From assembly GCA_050008495.1 (NCBI GenBank), contig JBEKMN010000058.1, forward strand, positions 6,415 to 70,414: a DNA stretch of 64,000 nucleotides. Direction: 5' to 3'. Below, in pieces: positions 17,184-26,694 of this stretch. This stretch comes from CAVROP01 sp050008495. GTDB taxonomy: Bacteria; Acidobacteriota; Terriglobia; UBA7540. A program made the translations under genes and the position numbers. How positions within the stretch are numbered: position 1 is the first letter of the stretch; each line of letters starts with the position of its first letter. Below the pieces are notes generated by a model. It worked only from the letters and a program-made list of their open reading frames with translations. It ran no database searches and was not told where the DNA came from.

Positions 17184-19745
17184 CTACGCCGGCTCGATCT
17201 TGTATCGCTCCCCTCTCTGCGTAGCAAACTGTACGATTTCTCCTCTCACCGCAACGGCGATCGGCCGGCTATCGCTCGCGCGCGTTACCTTGGGCTGCGC
17301 ATTGGGCCAGGGATTGACCAGCTTCGCCGTTGCACCTTTTTCGCTAAGCATCGTCACCTGTGAAACCGTTTTGCCATCGTAGGAGGCGCTAAGCAGGAAG
17401 GCCCCGAATGTGCGAAGGTCCCGGAAGCGCGCTCCTCCCAATCCCTGCGTGTTGGGAAAGAGGCGGATCGCCCCTGAGAAGCTCTGGAGCATGCACTCAT
17501 TGAGCACAGCAGGCAGCGAAAGATTTTCCGTCCAAACGCCCATGCGCATCATGAAATCATAGTCAACGCCATCATTGTACCGGCCGTCGATCTGGCGGAC
17601 ACGGTCGTTGGCAATGCCGTTGGGCAACTGGCAGTAGCGCACCTCGTGCTTGAACCATTGGACATCCAGCATCCCCAACCGTGCGCGGATCAGGGGCTGA
17701 TAGACAAGATCATTGCCTCCTTCCAAGCGAATGGTGCGCGCCGTGCGCCGGGCGATTTCCAACTGCTCTTCGTTGCGCCCCATCCCGACCTGATCTCCCG
17801 GAAAAACAGGGGCAAGTGTCACCGGGATATTGTAAACGTGCTCTGGTGGAGCATTAAGCACATCCAGCCACACTTCGCCATAGGGCCCCTGGGTTTTCGG
17901 GTAGGCGGCCAGATTGTTGCGGACCTCCGCCCATCGTTCGCGCTCGCCTTCGTCGACATTGAGGATCTTGGAGGCCTCGAGGACGGCATCGAGCAAGAAC
18001 TGCACCATGGCCAAGTCCATAATGCAATCTCGATTGAGGCGGAAGTCCACCGTGCAGCCCCAATTTTCGGGCGAGGCCGAAGGCGCAATATGGTATTTGC
18101 CGTCGGCCCCCTTTTTCACGAAGGCGACCACAAAATCGGTGGCGGCGCGGAAAATGGGATAGACCCGTTGCAGAAACTGCTTGTCGAGTGTGTACAGGTA
18201 TTGCCACCACAGGCTCTGCACCGTCCAAGGCGTCTCGCAGACTTCGTAGCCCCAAGGCGGCGCCGGGTAAGGCACCACCTGGCTCGGCACCGGATACGCG
18301 GAGTGCGGGAAGAAGGCGCCCGGCAATCCGAATTTCTCGCGGGCGTAGTTCCGGGCCATCGGCAGCAGGCTTTCGACCACTTCCACATAGGGAAGGTTCT
18401 GGTCCACATGATTGCTTGAAAACACTCCCCAGAAGACCTGCTGGGTGTTGTAGTTCATGTGATAGTCGCCATGCCAGGCAGTGCCGATCTTGCCGCTCGT
18501 CCAGTTGCCGAACAAGCCCGGGGCCACTTTCCCATCCCGCAGGCAGCAGGCCAGCAAGTATTGGTTGTGGTACCAAATCTTCTCCAGTTGCCGGTCCTCA
18601 AATTCGACGGCAGAGCGCGACCAGAAACCCTTCCAGCCGTCTTCCGTGTCCCGCTGGAGTTGCTTCACGGGGATTTGCGCCAACCGCACCGCCTCGCTGC
18701 GGGCAAAGGCCACGTTATCCGCGTGGTCGCGCGGAGTGAAAAGCGTAAGGTCGAGGCGGAAAGGCTGGTCCATCTGGCTGCGCAAGAAAACACACGGTGG
18801 GCCGTCGAAGTCCCAGTACGTTTCCTTGCTTCCCGGCCCCAGTTTTCCCAGCCGATTCTGGGTTTCTGCAAGACCTTCGATCAACCAGGAGCCTTGCATA
18901 CGTCCATTCAAAGCGAAGCTGCGGTCCTTCGCTGTGCGAGGTGGATTCGGGTTCTCAGGTGTAGGCACCGTCGCCGGAAAATGCTGATAGGCGGAGAACT
19001 CGGAGAAACCCGCGCCCGCCTTGCCGTCAAGTTCAGGCGGCGGAAGTTTAGCCGAGGCATCAAGATTGGGGCAGTAGGAGATTGAGACGAAGGGCGCGGG
19101 CTCGTCGCTGGAAACTGAAACGTGCCCGGAGTTCCAGTTTACGAAACAGCGCAACGTCAATTTGCGACGCTGGCCGCGCAGGTCGTCGCATTCGAGTTCG
19201 AGCGTATAGAGTCCATTCGACGGGTCAAGCACTTGCCTGGCGACGCGCACTTTTCGCGAGTCCCAGTGAATCCACACAATGCCGCAAGGCCACGGGCGCG
19301 GCCAGGATTTCGCATACGAGGAAGTTACTTTCTGGGTGTATTCGCGGAAGAAGTCGATGCCATATTCCATATAGAACATGTCAGGCTTGCCCTGTCGCTT
19401 GGCCTCCTCGCTGGCCCGCTCCCAGAGCTTCAGCAGTTCGTTAAACGGTAACACATGCTGGTAGTGATCCTCGCTCACCCGGATGTCCCAGGAGTCTTCC
19501 TTGCCCAGGTGGAGGGCCAGCGCGTCCGGGCGCACCGTGACGCAGAGTCCAATGTCACCGTTACCCAGGAGCATGCCCTCGAAGAAATTCGGCGTGGGCA
19601 GGTCGCGAATAATCTGATGGCGCTTGGCGATGATAAATCCGTCCAGATCAGCCTCGTCGGTCACCGGACGAGCGTTGGCCGGCAGCACTCCTGCGGCGGC
19701 CGTGGCGGCGCTTGCTTGCAGAAATCTTCTTCGGTTGGTTTTCAC
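17184..19745 (-). CDS. Tat-exported GH95-like glycoside hydrolase
   Basis: GTG 19745 is chosen because GGAGG lies 6 nt upstream; it yields a Tat signal NRRRFLQASAATAAAG. The 853-residue protein has an N-terminal beta-sandwich region (FFEGMLLGNGDIGLCVTV, then LELECDDLRGQRRKLTLRCF) and an (alpha/alpha)6 barrel (about residues 380-760). WHGDYHMNYNTQQVFWGVF and HIAPSASPENWGCTVDF, followed by DCIMDLAMVQFLLDAVLEAS, correspond to the conserved core of family 95 alpha-L-fucosidases and galactosidases. The match is of fold and motif type and divergent, so the sugar specificity is open. It is convergent with the DinB-like gene. Confidence 0.65.
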   Translation of the reverse strand: MKTNRRRFLQASAATAAAGVLPANARPVTDEADLDGFIIAKRHQIIRDLPTPNFFEGMLLGNGDIGLCVTVRPDALALHLGKEDSWDIRVSEDHYQHVLPFNELLKLWERASEEAKRQGKPDMFYMEYGIDFFREYTQKVTSSYAKSWPRPWPCGIVWIHWDSRKVRVARQVLDPSNGLYTLELECDDLRGQRRKLTLRCFVNWNSGHVSVSSDEPAPFVSISYCPNLDASAKLPPPELDGKAGAGFSEFSAYQHFPATVPTPENPNPPRTAKDRSFALNGRMQGSWLIEGLAETQNRLGKLGPGSKETYWDFDGPPCVFLRSQMDQPFRLDLTLFTPRDHADNVAFARSEAVRLAQIPVKQLQRDTEDGWKGFWSRSAVEFEDRQLEKIWYHNQYLLACCLRDGKVAPGLFGNWTSGKIGTAWHGDYHMNYNTQQVFWGVFSSNHVDQNLPYVEVVESLLPMARNYAREKFGLPGAFFPHSAYPVPSQVVPYPAPPWGYEVCETPWTVQSLWWQYLYTLDKQFLQRVYPIFRAATDFVVAFVKKGADGKYHIAPSASPENWGCTVDFRLNRDCIMDLAMVQFLLDAVLEASKILNVDEGERERWAEVRNNLAAYPKTQGPYGEVWLDVLNAPPEHVYNIPVTLAPVFPGDQVGMGRNEEQLEIARRTARTIRLEGGNDLVYQPLIRARLGMLDVQWFKHEVRYCQLPNGIANDRVRQIDGRYNDGVDYDFMMRMGVWTENLSLPAVLNECMLQSFSGAIRLFPNTQGLGGARFRDLRTFGAFLLSASYDGKTVSQVTMLSEKGATAKLVNPWPNAQPKVTRASDSRPIAVAVRGEIVQFATQRGERYKIEPA

Positions 19746-20249
19746 GCAGGACCTCCAGATAGTGTTGTTCAAGGCGCATATAGTATCACCGCTCGCGTGA
19801 CAGTGGCAGCGCTCGTGGCCGTCCCGCTGAGGAACGGTTAACGGAAGCTTGCAGTCATCCTGAGCGAAGCGAAGGATCTCTGCGGTTGCTGTTCACCCCA
19901 ACTGCTAAAGGACAACTGCAGGGATCCTTCGCTTCGCTCAGGATGACAGCAGTAGGTATTTCAAAGCTGCTGCTCATGTCCGAAGGGCCGGTCCGGGCTT
20001 CCAGGATGTACCCGTCCGCGCGACCGTTTCTGCGGGGCGGACATTGTGCCCCGTGGGGCTGATGTGGCATAAGAGACAATTGGCCGCTGCTGAAGGGAAA
20101 ACCCTGCAGAGCGGCCCCACATCGAATTAAAAGGATAATGCATTCGATGTTGTGACACATTCCATTCATCCTTGGCCAAGGACTGCGTTGCTTTCCTCCG
20201 TAGTCCGTATGCGCACTATGCTCAATCTTCCTGAGAGGCTAAACTCGGA
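19746..20249. other. Gene-free stretch between divergent genes
   Basis: This 504 bp stretch separates the GH95-like gene from the 868-residue secreted protein. It holds one complete family A repeat (19854-19947). The rest shows no coding pattern; the one minus-strand ORF (19855-20169) is largely repeat-derived. Confidence 0.5.
19854..19947. repeat. Family A repeat, complete inverted pair
   Basis: The arm GTCATCCTGAGCGAAGCG + AAGGATCTC (19854-19880) and its reverse complement GGATCCTTCGCTTCGCTCAG + GATGAC (19922-19947) flank a 41 bp centre. This fold-back unit is the full form of the repeat. Confidence 0.8.
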
Positions 20250-22856
20250 ATGAAACCTTCGCTTCTGCTGTTAGCTTTCGTTGGGCTCATCTCGGTAAAG
20301 GCTCATGCGGTCGCCCCACCCCCTTGTCTGGGGGGCGTTTCGGTCAGTACTTTTCGTCTTCTGCTCCTACCGGAAGGGAAAGGCCCCGCATTGCCACTAA
20401 GCTCCGTAAATCTCATCCGGCCGGGCGACAGGCTGAAATACGAGCCCATTCACATACCTAACCCCATCAAGGACAAAGCGCAGATCGCGATTCTGCTTGT
20501 GCCGGCCTCTGCACTCTCCAGTGCGGCAGCGAACGCCGGCGCCGCGTCAGCGGGATTGGCGACGGTGGAAGAAAAGGGCGGCGCCACACCGCGCGCGGAA
20601 AAGAGCAGAGTTAAGCAAAAGGACCTTGTGGTTTTAGAGGCACGGCCGGCGAAGGAGCCTGCGCAGTGGGCGATTCCGACACAGGCCGCCGTCGTGGGCG
20701 TGGTTTTTGGTCCTCACGGGCTGGACGTAAAAAAAGTGAGCTCGATGGTTGAGAAGAATCAAGACCTGATCCCGCAACTCGCCGATTACGCTCAGCAGAC
20801 CGCTACTGTCGAAGCGTTGGTTCAAACGCTTACTCAGGTCGAGCAATCGCCCACTTACGGAACAGACTTGAACGCGGCCCTGCGGGGATTCTCCGCTGCG
20901 TATGGCGTATCGGTCTCCAAACTCGACACCGCGGCTCCTACGGATCAGCAGGCGGCGCAATTGCTTGGGGCCGTGATGCCCTCCCTTTCCACCTACGATC
21001 CACTCACCTCGGAGCGAACAGCATTGCTCGCGCAGTCGACGGGGCTGGCCTCATCGGTGGCAGGCCTCTTCTTCGGCACGCCGGTCGGCCTGGCCGCCGG
21101 GGGCGCGGCGCTCTTTGAAAACCTCCGCATCATGGTTTTTCCGGACACCGATTTTCACGCCGCCTTCACCCAATCTATCTCCAGCGACGGACTGGCGCTC
21201 TGTAGCAAGGACCAGAAGCTGAAGCCCCGCACCCGCCCGGCCTATCTGTGGATGCTGCGCGTTCCGGATGTGGGAGCGCCAACGGCGTCGCTGCCGGAGA
21301 CCCGGTGCCTACCGCTGGGTTGGAAATCCACCATTAAGATTGCGTGCGCGAATCCCAGCCAGCTCAAAAACCTCCCGCGAGTCCGGGATTGGGAATTAGT
21401 CTCCGCGGGCCACTCGGCGGAGGTTCCCGTAACCGTGAAACTCGGTGAACCGGACGACTCTTTGGAGTTGGATCTTAGCAAAACCAAACTTCCGGAAGGG
21501 CAATACCGCCTTGTCGCCAAGTGGGATTGGGATCCGATGGAAGTGCAGGGCGACATCAACTTGCGTCCCTTTGCGGATTTTTCGCACGCCAGACTCGGCC
21601 CCGGTTCCGAAGACCGCCTGGTGGAAGGCACAGGTCTGGTGAGGGTTCAACTAACGGGCGCGGATTTCGAGTTTGTCAACAAGGTAGCACTCGTTCCTTC
21701 AGACAACGCGGCAGGCTCCAGTCCGGCCTCGGCTCTACTAAAGGACGACGCCACACTCAAGGCCGAGGGATTGCCCAAAGATCTTTCCTTCACCGTTCCC
21801 AAGGAGAGTAGCGCGGGGGAGCAAACGACCTTGGATTTGGACATTGACACCGCCAAGTTGCGGGCGGGCTCCTATTGCCTGAAACTCACCCAGACGAACG
21901 GATCGAATCATGACCTCGGGCTCGTGATCCACCCTCCCAACCCCGCCTTATCTAATCTTCCCTTGCGGGCAAACCTGGGGGAGACGCACCAGACATTCAC
22001 GCTCGAGGGAACCGGCATGGAACGGATTGAAGGCATTTCGAGCGACAGCGCGACGTGGACTCTGGCTCCTGTTGCGGCGAATGCGCAGAACCTGCGCGAG
22101 CGAATGGCCACCCTCAAATTAATGCCGAAGGCGAAAAAAGGCGATATGCTCGACGCCAGCTTGAAGGTTTCGGATCTGCGAAGTCCTCTCAAAATCTTCG
22201 ACGCCGTACAAGTGGTTGGGCCGCGGCCGAAGATCATCGGGGTGAACGAATCGTCCTCTCAAGCGACGGATGTAGCCTTGCGCCAGGGCGAAATCGCCGC
22301 CGGCGGTCCGGTGAGTTTCTCGATCCAGACCGAGAATCCCGGATCGAATCCCGGCTTCGAGCTGAGCTGTGCCAACCAAGGAGACGCGAAGAAACCCCTC
22401 TCTCTCCATCCTGGCGAGAGAGCCGGAACTGCGCAGTTGGATTTTGCCGGAGAAGGCATTCTGTTCCTGTCCGTAGATCCGGGATCGGTTGGCCGCTCCG
22501 GGTGCCAGTTGGAGGCCATGATAAGCGCGGATGAGACCGGCGCCTCGCAACCCTATACTCTGGGACGAGTCATTCGCCTTCCGCACATTCAGAAATTTGT
22601 GCTCACCGACCAGAAGAAAAGTGGCGACCTTTTCTTAGGAAGCCTCACCGGCCAGGAGTTGCAAGTCATCGAGAAGACGGGATGGGATAGCCAGGCAGGA
22701 TACCCTGTACAGGGAATCCCCGTCCCCGCGGCCGGTGACCCCCAGAACCAGACCTTACAAATTGAACTGCCTTGGCCGCCGCCCTCGCCGCGGGCGCCGC
22801 TCTACGTCTGGTTGCGCGGCGAAAGCACGGGGCGCATCACTGAGGCGAAGTACTAA
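20250..22856 (+). CDS. Large secreted protein of unknown function
   Basis: No family is recognised. The 868-residue protein begins with a signal peptide (LLLLAFVGLISVKAHA). Residues about 150-300 are helical and alanine-rich (LADYAQQTATVEALVQTLTQ), including a hydrophobic stretch TGLASSVAGLFFGTPVGLAA. From about 370 onward it reads as tandem beta-sandwich modules with IPT/Ig-like wording (VRVQLTGADFEFVNKVALVP, HQTFTLEGTGMERIEGI, LPEGQYRLVAKWDWDP). A periplasmic or surface role is likely. It converges on, and overlaps by 4 bp, the PIG-L gene. Confidence 0.7.
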   Translation: MKPSLLLLAFVGLISVKAHAVAPPPCLGGVSVSTFRLLLLPEGKGPALPLSSVNLIRPGDRLKYEPIHIPNPIKDKAQIAILLVPASALSSAAANAGAASAGLATVEEKGGATPRAEKSRVKQKDLVVLEARPAKEPAQWAIPTQAAVVGVVFGPHGLDVKKVSSMVEKNQDLIPQLADYAQQTATVEALVQTLTQVEQSPTYGTDLNAALRGFSAAYGVSVSKLDTAAPTDQQAAQLLGAVMPSLSTYDPLTSERTALLAQSTGLASSVAGLFFGTPVGLAAGGAALFENLRIMVFPDTDFHAAFTQSISSDGLALCSKDQKLKPRTRPAYLWMLRVPDVGAPTASLPETRCLPLGWKSTIKIACANPSQLKNLPRVRDWELVSAGHSAEVPVTVKLGEPDDSLELDLSKTKLPEGQYRLVAKWDWDPMEVQGDINLRPFADFSHARLGPGSEDRLVEGTGLVRVQLTGADFEFVNKVALVPSDNAAGSSPASALLKDDATLKAEGLPKDLSFTVPKESSAGEQTTLDLDIDTAKLRAGSYCLKLTQTNGSNHDLGLVIHPPNPALSNLPLRANLGETHQTFTLEGTGMERIEGISSDSATWTLAPVAANAQNLRERMATLKLMPKAKKGDMLDASLKVSDLRSPLKIFDAVQVVGPRPKIIGVNESSSQATDVALRQGEIAAGGPVSFSIQTENPGSNPGFELSCANQGDAKKPLSLHPGERAGTAQLDFAGEGILFLSVDPGSVGRSGCQLEAMISADETGASQPYTLGRVIRLPHIQKFVLTDQKKSGDLFLGSLTGQELQVIEKTGWDSQAGYPVQGIPVPAAGDPQNQTLQIELPWPPPSPRAPLYVWLRGESTGRITEAKY

Positions 22857-23605
22857 GCCGGCAGCGCAACCTCTGGGCTTTGCGCATGGTGAATAAAAGC
22901 CTCCGCGTACTTCACGCCCAGCTCCATGCCACGGCAGCGGTTCATCTGGTCGTGGACCGCGTAGAATTCTTCGGGCTTTTGGCTGGCGTGTACGAAGCAC
23001 GAGGCGCGTTTGCGCGCCTCTGTTGCCGTGATGTCCACGTACTGGGTGGGCCAGAATTGTGATGTCTGCATTCCGGTCATGACTTCGAAGTAGTAGAGTG
23101 CGAATTTCCTTTGCATGCGCAGCCACGCGTCGTAAACCAGCAGCGAAGTGGCCCGGTGATCCTCGTGGGTGTCGATGGGCCAGTGAGTGAACACCACATC
23201 CGGCCGCTCGCCCTGCAGGATTTTCAGGTACTCTTCATAGCGCGCGTAGTTCACTTCGACTTTGCCGTTCACCTGACCTGCGAACACGGGGCGCGCTTTG
23301 AGAATCTCGCAGGCCTTCTGAGCTTCCGCGGTTCGGATCAGGCCCGCCTCGTCGTAAGTCTTACCTTGAATGCCGCGCTCGCCGCGCGTCAGGTAGAGGA
23401 TCACGACCTCATGCCCCGCGTCAGACAGCCGAGCAATGGTGCCGCCGCAGCCGGATTCCGGGTCGTCAGGGTGCGCCCCTGCAATCACCACCCGGATGGG
23501 GTTTGGCGTAACACCGGCAGTCCTTGTCAAGGGCGCGCCCGCGGCAAGTGCTCCGGCCGCGCCGGCGGCCTGCCCCAGTAAATTACGCCGTGTTATTGAT
23601 GTCAT
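22853..23605 (-). CDS. Tat-exported PIG-L family deacetylase
   Basis: The 250-residue protein has a Tat signal (ITRRNLLGQAAGAAGALAAG) and a PIG-L/LmbE domain. The zinc site is visible as AGAHPDDPESGCGG and HWPIDTHEDHRAT. The family removes acetyl groups from N-acetylglucosamine-type substrates, e.g. in mycothiol, bacillithiol or glycoconjugate pathways; an exported form more likely acts on extracellular amino-sugars. Its start overlaps the stop of the UroD-like gene (ATGA at 23605-23602), implying translational coupling. Start 23605 has GGAGG upstream. Confidence 0.85.
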   Translation of the reverse strand: MTSITRRNLLGQAAGAAGALAAGAPLTRTAGVTPNPIRVVIAGAHPDDPESGCGGTIARLSDAGHEVVILYLTRGERGIQGKTYDEAGLIRTAEAQKACEILKARPVFAGQVNGKVEVNYARYEEYLKILQGERPDVVFTHWPIDTHEDHRATSLLVYDAWLRMQRKFALYYFEVMTGMQTSQFWPTQYVDITATEARKRASCFVHASQKPEEFYAVHDQMNRCRGMELGVKYAEAFIHHAQSPEVALPA

Positions 23606-24789
23606 GATCGGTTCCTCCGCCATTCGTCGATAAGAATCTGGAGGTTGCTCCAGGTCCTGGGTGCATCCACGGTGATGTTGTCGACGGGAGAGAGGATGAA
23701 CCCCTCCGGTCCGAGTTCGGCAAGGGCAAGCCGCACGGCCGTGCGAATCTCGCTCTCTTCGCCCATTTCCGCCGTGACCGCGCCCGAGACGCCGCCCCAC
23801 AAGCAAAGCCGCCCGGCAGCTTTCTTCTTGATCTGGCCAAGGTCGCTGTGGGTGCCCTGGACCGGATCAACGCCAATGAGGACATCTACTCCCGCTTCCA
23901 CGTAATCGTCGAGCCGTGGCAATATTCCGCTGGAGCAAATATACCCAAACTTGGCGCCGTGTTCATGCGCCAGCGCGGCATCGCTCTTGAGGTGCGGAAG
24001 GATGACCTCCCGAAAGAGCTTGGGCGGAAGGAAATCGCAGCCCTCATACCACGCCCGGTAGATATAGAGATCCACTCTCCCCGAAAGCACCACGGCCATG
24101 CGCTGCTGGTTCCAATTGTGGATCATTTCCATAAGTTCGGCGAAAAACGCCGGCTGGTCGTGCTCGAGCATCATCAGGTTCTCAAACCCGCAAAGCCAGT
24201 TCGCCATATCGACGCCCACGCCCCAACCGCCTGCCAGCAACACTCCCTGCTCGCGCGCAAAAGCGTGGGCACGTTCGGCTTCGACTTGGAATTGTTTGAC
24301 ATCGTCAGGGTCAGGAGGCGTCAGCAGGTACCGCAACGCATCCAACTCCGATGCTTCACCGCTCAGCAAAGGCTTGATCGCCCGCGGCACCTGGTAATCA
24401 TCGACGAAGGGAATGTGGTTTCCGTGCGGCCAGTCGTCCGAAAGGCGCACGCTGGTTTGCAGCTTGCCGGCCGGCGTCGAGTACTCCTTGTGCAAAACGG
24501 CGTACCGGCCGGGATTCTCTTCCTGCCACTCGCGCGTCTCCACCGATAGATGGAAACGCACCGGCAGCCCGCGCAGGTCCGGATGGTCCAGGCGCTGCGG
24601 ACGCGGCAGAGTAGGGATAAAAAGAAAGGAGTCCAGACCCATGTCGCGCTCGGCCTTGACTAATTCATAGAGGTTTTCCTGGCAGCGCCGCCGCAACGCC
24701 GTAAAGCTCATGAAGCAACATGGAACATAATCCGGCGCCTCATGCCGCAACGCGCACAACATTCGCTCGCGTGAAGTGACTTCAGGCAT
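23602..24789 (-). CDS. Uroporphyrinogen decarboxylase-like protein
   Basis: The 395-residue protein has a UroD-type TIM barrel: MPEVTSRERMLCALRHEAPD at the start, GLDSFLFIPTLP, FREVILPHLKSDAALAHEHG, KFGYICSSGILPRLDDYVEA, LIGVDPVQGTHSDLGQIKKK and GFILSPVDNITVDAP at strand ends. The arrangement is that of UroD/MtaA-like proteins found in methyltransferase and catabolic operons rather than of HemE. No heme genes are near. Neighbours (Gfo/Idh/MocA oxidoreductase upstream, PIG-L overlapping downstream) point to carbohydrate catabolism. The reaction is unknown. Confidence 0.8.
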   Translation of the reverse strand: MPEVTSRERMLCALRHEAPDYVPCCFMSFTALRRRCQENLYELVKAERDMGLDSFLFIPTLPRPQRLDHPDLRGLPVRFHLSVETREWQEENPGRYAVLHKEYSTPAGKLQTSVRLSDDWPHGNHIPFVDDYQVPRAIKPLLSGEASELDALRYLLTPPDPDDVKQFQVEAERAHAFAREQGVLLAGGWGVGVDMANWLCGFENLMMLEHDQPAFFAELMEMIHNWNQQRMAVVLSGRVDLYIYRAWYEGCDFLPPKLFREVILPHLKSDAALAHEHGAKFGYICSSGILPRLDDYVEAGVDVLIGVDPVQGTHSDLGQIKKKAAGRLCLWGGVSGAVTAEMGEESEIRTAVRLALAELGPEGFILSPVDNITVDAPRTWSNLQILIDEWRRNRS

Positions 24790-24809
24790 CCTGTGGCACC
24801 CTCTAGCAC

Positions 24810-24907
24810 GTCATTCTGAGCGAAGCGAAGAATCCCCGCAGTTCTAAAATCGAGCAACTGCCGTGATCCTTCGTCGTCCCGATGAGATCGGGACTCCTCA
24901 GGATGAC
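24810..24907. repeat. Family A repeat, complete inverted pair
   Basis: Arms 24810-24836 and 24864-24907. The second arm is interrupted by a small extra hairpin (GTCCCGATGAGATCGGGAC). It lies in the 133 bp gap between the oxidoreductase and UroD-like genes of the probable operon. Confidence 0.7.
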
Positions 24908-24922
24908 AGCATCAATCCAGGT

Positions 24923-26236
24923 TCACTTCTCCACCACTTGCTCGCGCTCCGCATCAAAGTAATACACCTTGCCTGTCCGGTAAGACCGCACGGAGAGGTC
25001 GCAGGCCACTGAAACCTTATAACCGATATCCACGTTGCAGTTCGGCAGTTGCCGTGAGCGCACGCAATCGAAGAAGTTGTCAACGTGCTTCAGATCGCCC
25101 TCGTTGCCCACGCCATCCACGCGCACCTGGTCGTTGCCGTACTTCTTGTTGAATTCCTCGGCGAACGGCGATTCGGGGAAGATATCCGCGTAATCGTACT
25201 GACGCGACGGCGGGCCTTCCCACTCGTCGCTCAGATGGATAGTGGCTTTGGTCCCCCGGATCATCATCATCGGACCGTTCTCGTTGACCTGTGAAGACTG
25301 CACGGTCATCGAATACTTACTCGGGTAGTCGGCGACGGTCAGGAAGGTGTCAGGGACCTCGCGCCCGTCGTTATAGATCCACAACCCGCCCATGCCCGCG
25401 ACGCGGGTCGGGAAGTCGTTGGCCACTCCGACATGAAAAGGCGCGACGATATGATAGTGCAGGTCGGTGGCAATGCCGCCTGAATAGTCCCAGTACTTGC
25501 GGAAGCGGAAAAACCGGTCCGCGTTATACGGAATCTGGCGGGAGGGGCCGAGCCACTGTTTCCAATCGATGTGGTTGTCCCCCGTCGCGTCGGGACCGGC
25601 GGCAGGATCGATCGTCCAAAAGTCACCGCCGTTCCAGTCGCCTTCAGGGGCATTGCGGCTGTAGGTGCCCTGCACCGCGACCACTTGCCCGATCATGCCT
25701 GATTGGACAATCTCGTGGATCTTGTGCCAGCGATTCCAGGAAAGCCCCTGCACGCCCACTTGCAGGACGCGCTTGAGTTCTTTGGTCTTGTGGGCGACCG
25801 TTTTGCTTTCCTCGGCCGTGTGCGTCATGGGCTTTTCAACGTACACGTCTTTGCCGCGCTCCATGGCCGCGAGGGTGATAGGTGCATGCCAATGGTCGGG
25901 CGTGGCGATGAACACCGCATCGATGTCAGACCGCTGGAGCACTTCCTCGTGGTGAACGTAGGCCGTTGCCCCCGGCGCCTTTGCCGAGGCCATGCTCAGC
26001 CGCTTCTGGTAAACATCACAAAGGGCTACGATTTCAATATCCGATTTGTTGGCACGGTGCTGAAGCACCAGGTTCAAATGATCTGAGCCGCGCGCTCCCA
26101 GGCCGATCAGCGCCACATTGATGCGATCGTTAGCGCCCAGCACGCGCTGCCACGCCGGGGCGGCAGCCAAGGCCGCGCCTCCCATCGCAGCTTTCTTCAG
26201 GAAACTACGGCGGGTTGGATTGTGCGAAGAAGTCAT
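24923..26236 (-). CDS. Tat-exported Gfo/Idh/MocA family oxidoreductase
   Basis: The 437-residue NAD(P)-dependent sugar oxidoreductase carries a Tat signal (NPTRRSFLKKAAMGGAALAA). The Rossmann fold follows (NVALIGLGARGSDHLNLVL), with the family motif VYVEKPMTHTAEESK and C-terminal Gfo/Idh/MocA domain (NHIDWKQWLGPSRQIPY and SGGIATDLHYHIVAPFHVG). Export folded with its cofactor fits the Tat route and the glucose-fructose oxidoreductase precedent. ATG 26236 has GGAGG upstream. It lies 14 bp after the second EamA gene, so one transcript is likely. The substrate is unknown. Confidence 0.88.
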   Translation of the reverse strand: MTSSHNPTRRSFLKKAAMGGAALAAAPAWQRVLGANDRINVALIGLGARGSDHLNLVLQHRANKSDIEIVALCDVYQKRLSMASAKAPGATAYVHHEEVLQRSDIDAVFIATPDHWHAPITLAAMERGKDVYVEKPMTHTAEESKTVAHKTKELKRVLQVGVQGLSWNRWHKIHEIVQSGMIGQVVAVQGTYSRNAPEGDWNGGDFWTIDPAAGPDATGDNHIDWKQWLGPSRQIPYNADRFFRFRKYWDYSGGIATDLHYHIVAPFHVGVANDFPTRVAGMGGLWIYNDGREVPDTFLTVADYPSKYSMTVQSSQVNENGPMMMIRGTKATIHLSDEWEGPPSRQYDYADIFPESPFAEEFNKKYGNDQVRVDGVGNEGDLKHVDNFFDCVRSRQLPNCNVDIGYKVSVACDLSVRSYRTGKVYYFDAEREQVVEK

Positions 26237-26250
26237 AGGTGAAACCTCCA

Positions 26251-26682
26251 TTACGATGTCGAACTCTCTGTTGACAGCAGCACGACCGCAATCAACGCGC
26301 ACACTATTCCCAAGGCCTGCAAGGCACTGATGGATTCATGGAGAATGAAAGGAGCCAGGAAAACTACCACGATGGGATAAAGCGCCGTGAAGGGCGCGAC
26401 GATCGAGGCTTTGCCGCCGCTCTTCAGCGCCGCCAGGAGCGCCCAGGCCCCTAAAGCGTTAAACACGCCGCTCAAAAGCGCCCATTCCAGGCCACGATGG
26501 GAATATGTGAAGAGTACCTTTCCCGGGTAAAGCCATGGCTCGAGAATGAAAAAGCCCACGGCCAGCCACACTAGAGCCCATTCCGCAGAGAGATGGTTGG
26601 TGGAGAGCTTTTGGAGCAAACCAACAATCCCCCACGAGATCAGGGTGATCAGACCAAACCAGAACCAAGGGGGCAAGTGCAT
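26251..26682 (-). CDS. Half-size EamA/DMT transporter (second of a pair)
   Basis: The 143-residue protein is a single EamA repeat of about five helices (WFWFGLITLISWGIVGLLQK at the start, ASIVAPFTALYPIVVVFLAP and ALGIVCALIAVVLLS at the end). Full-size DMT carriers have ten helices in two such repeats, so this should pair with the adjacent half-size gene. The fingerprint GGKASIVAPFTALYPIVV mirrors GGNTSVITAATALYPLIT in its partner. It starts 12 bp after the partner and ends 14 bp before the oxidoreductase. Confidence 0.85.
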   Translation of the reverse strand: MHLPPWFWFGLITLISWGIVGLLQKLSTNHLSAEWALVWLAVGFFILEPWLYPGKVLFTYSHRGLEWALLSGVFNALGAWALLAALKSGGKASIVAPFTALYPIVVVFLAPFILHESISALQALGIVCALIAVVLLSTESSTS

Positions 26683-26694
26683 AGGACCGGATTC

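Noticed and set aside
19855..20169. Minus-strand ORF of 104 codons between divergent genes
   Set aside because: Its C-terminal half is a translated family A repeat (ILSEAKDP, RDPSLRSG), which is typical of spurious ORFs.
20250..22856. Calling the 868-residue protein a surface adhesin
   Set aside because: Ig-like wording alone does not support adhesion; no anchoring motif or repeat unit specific to adhesins is visible.
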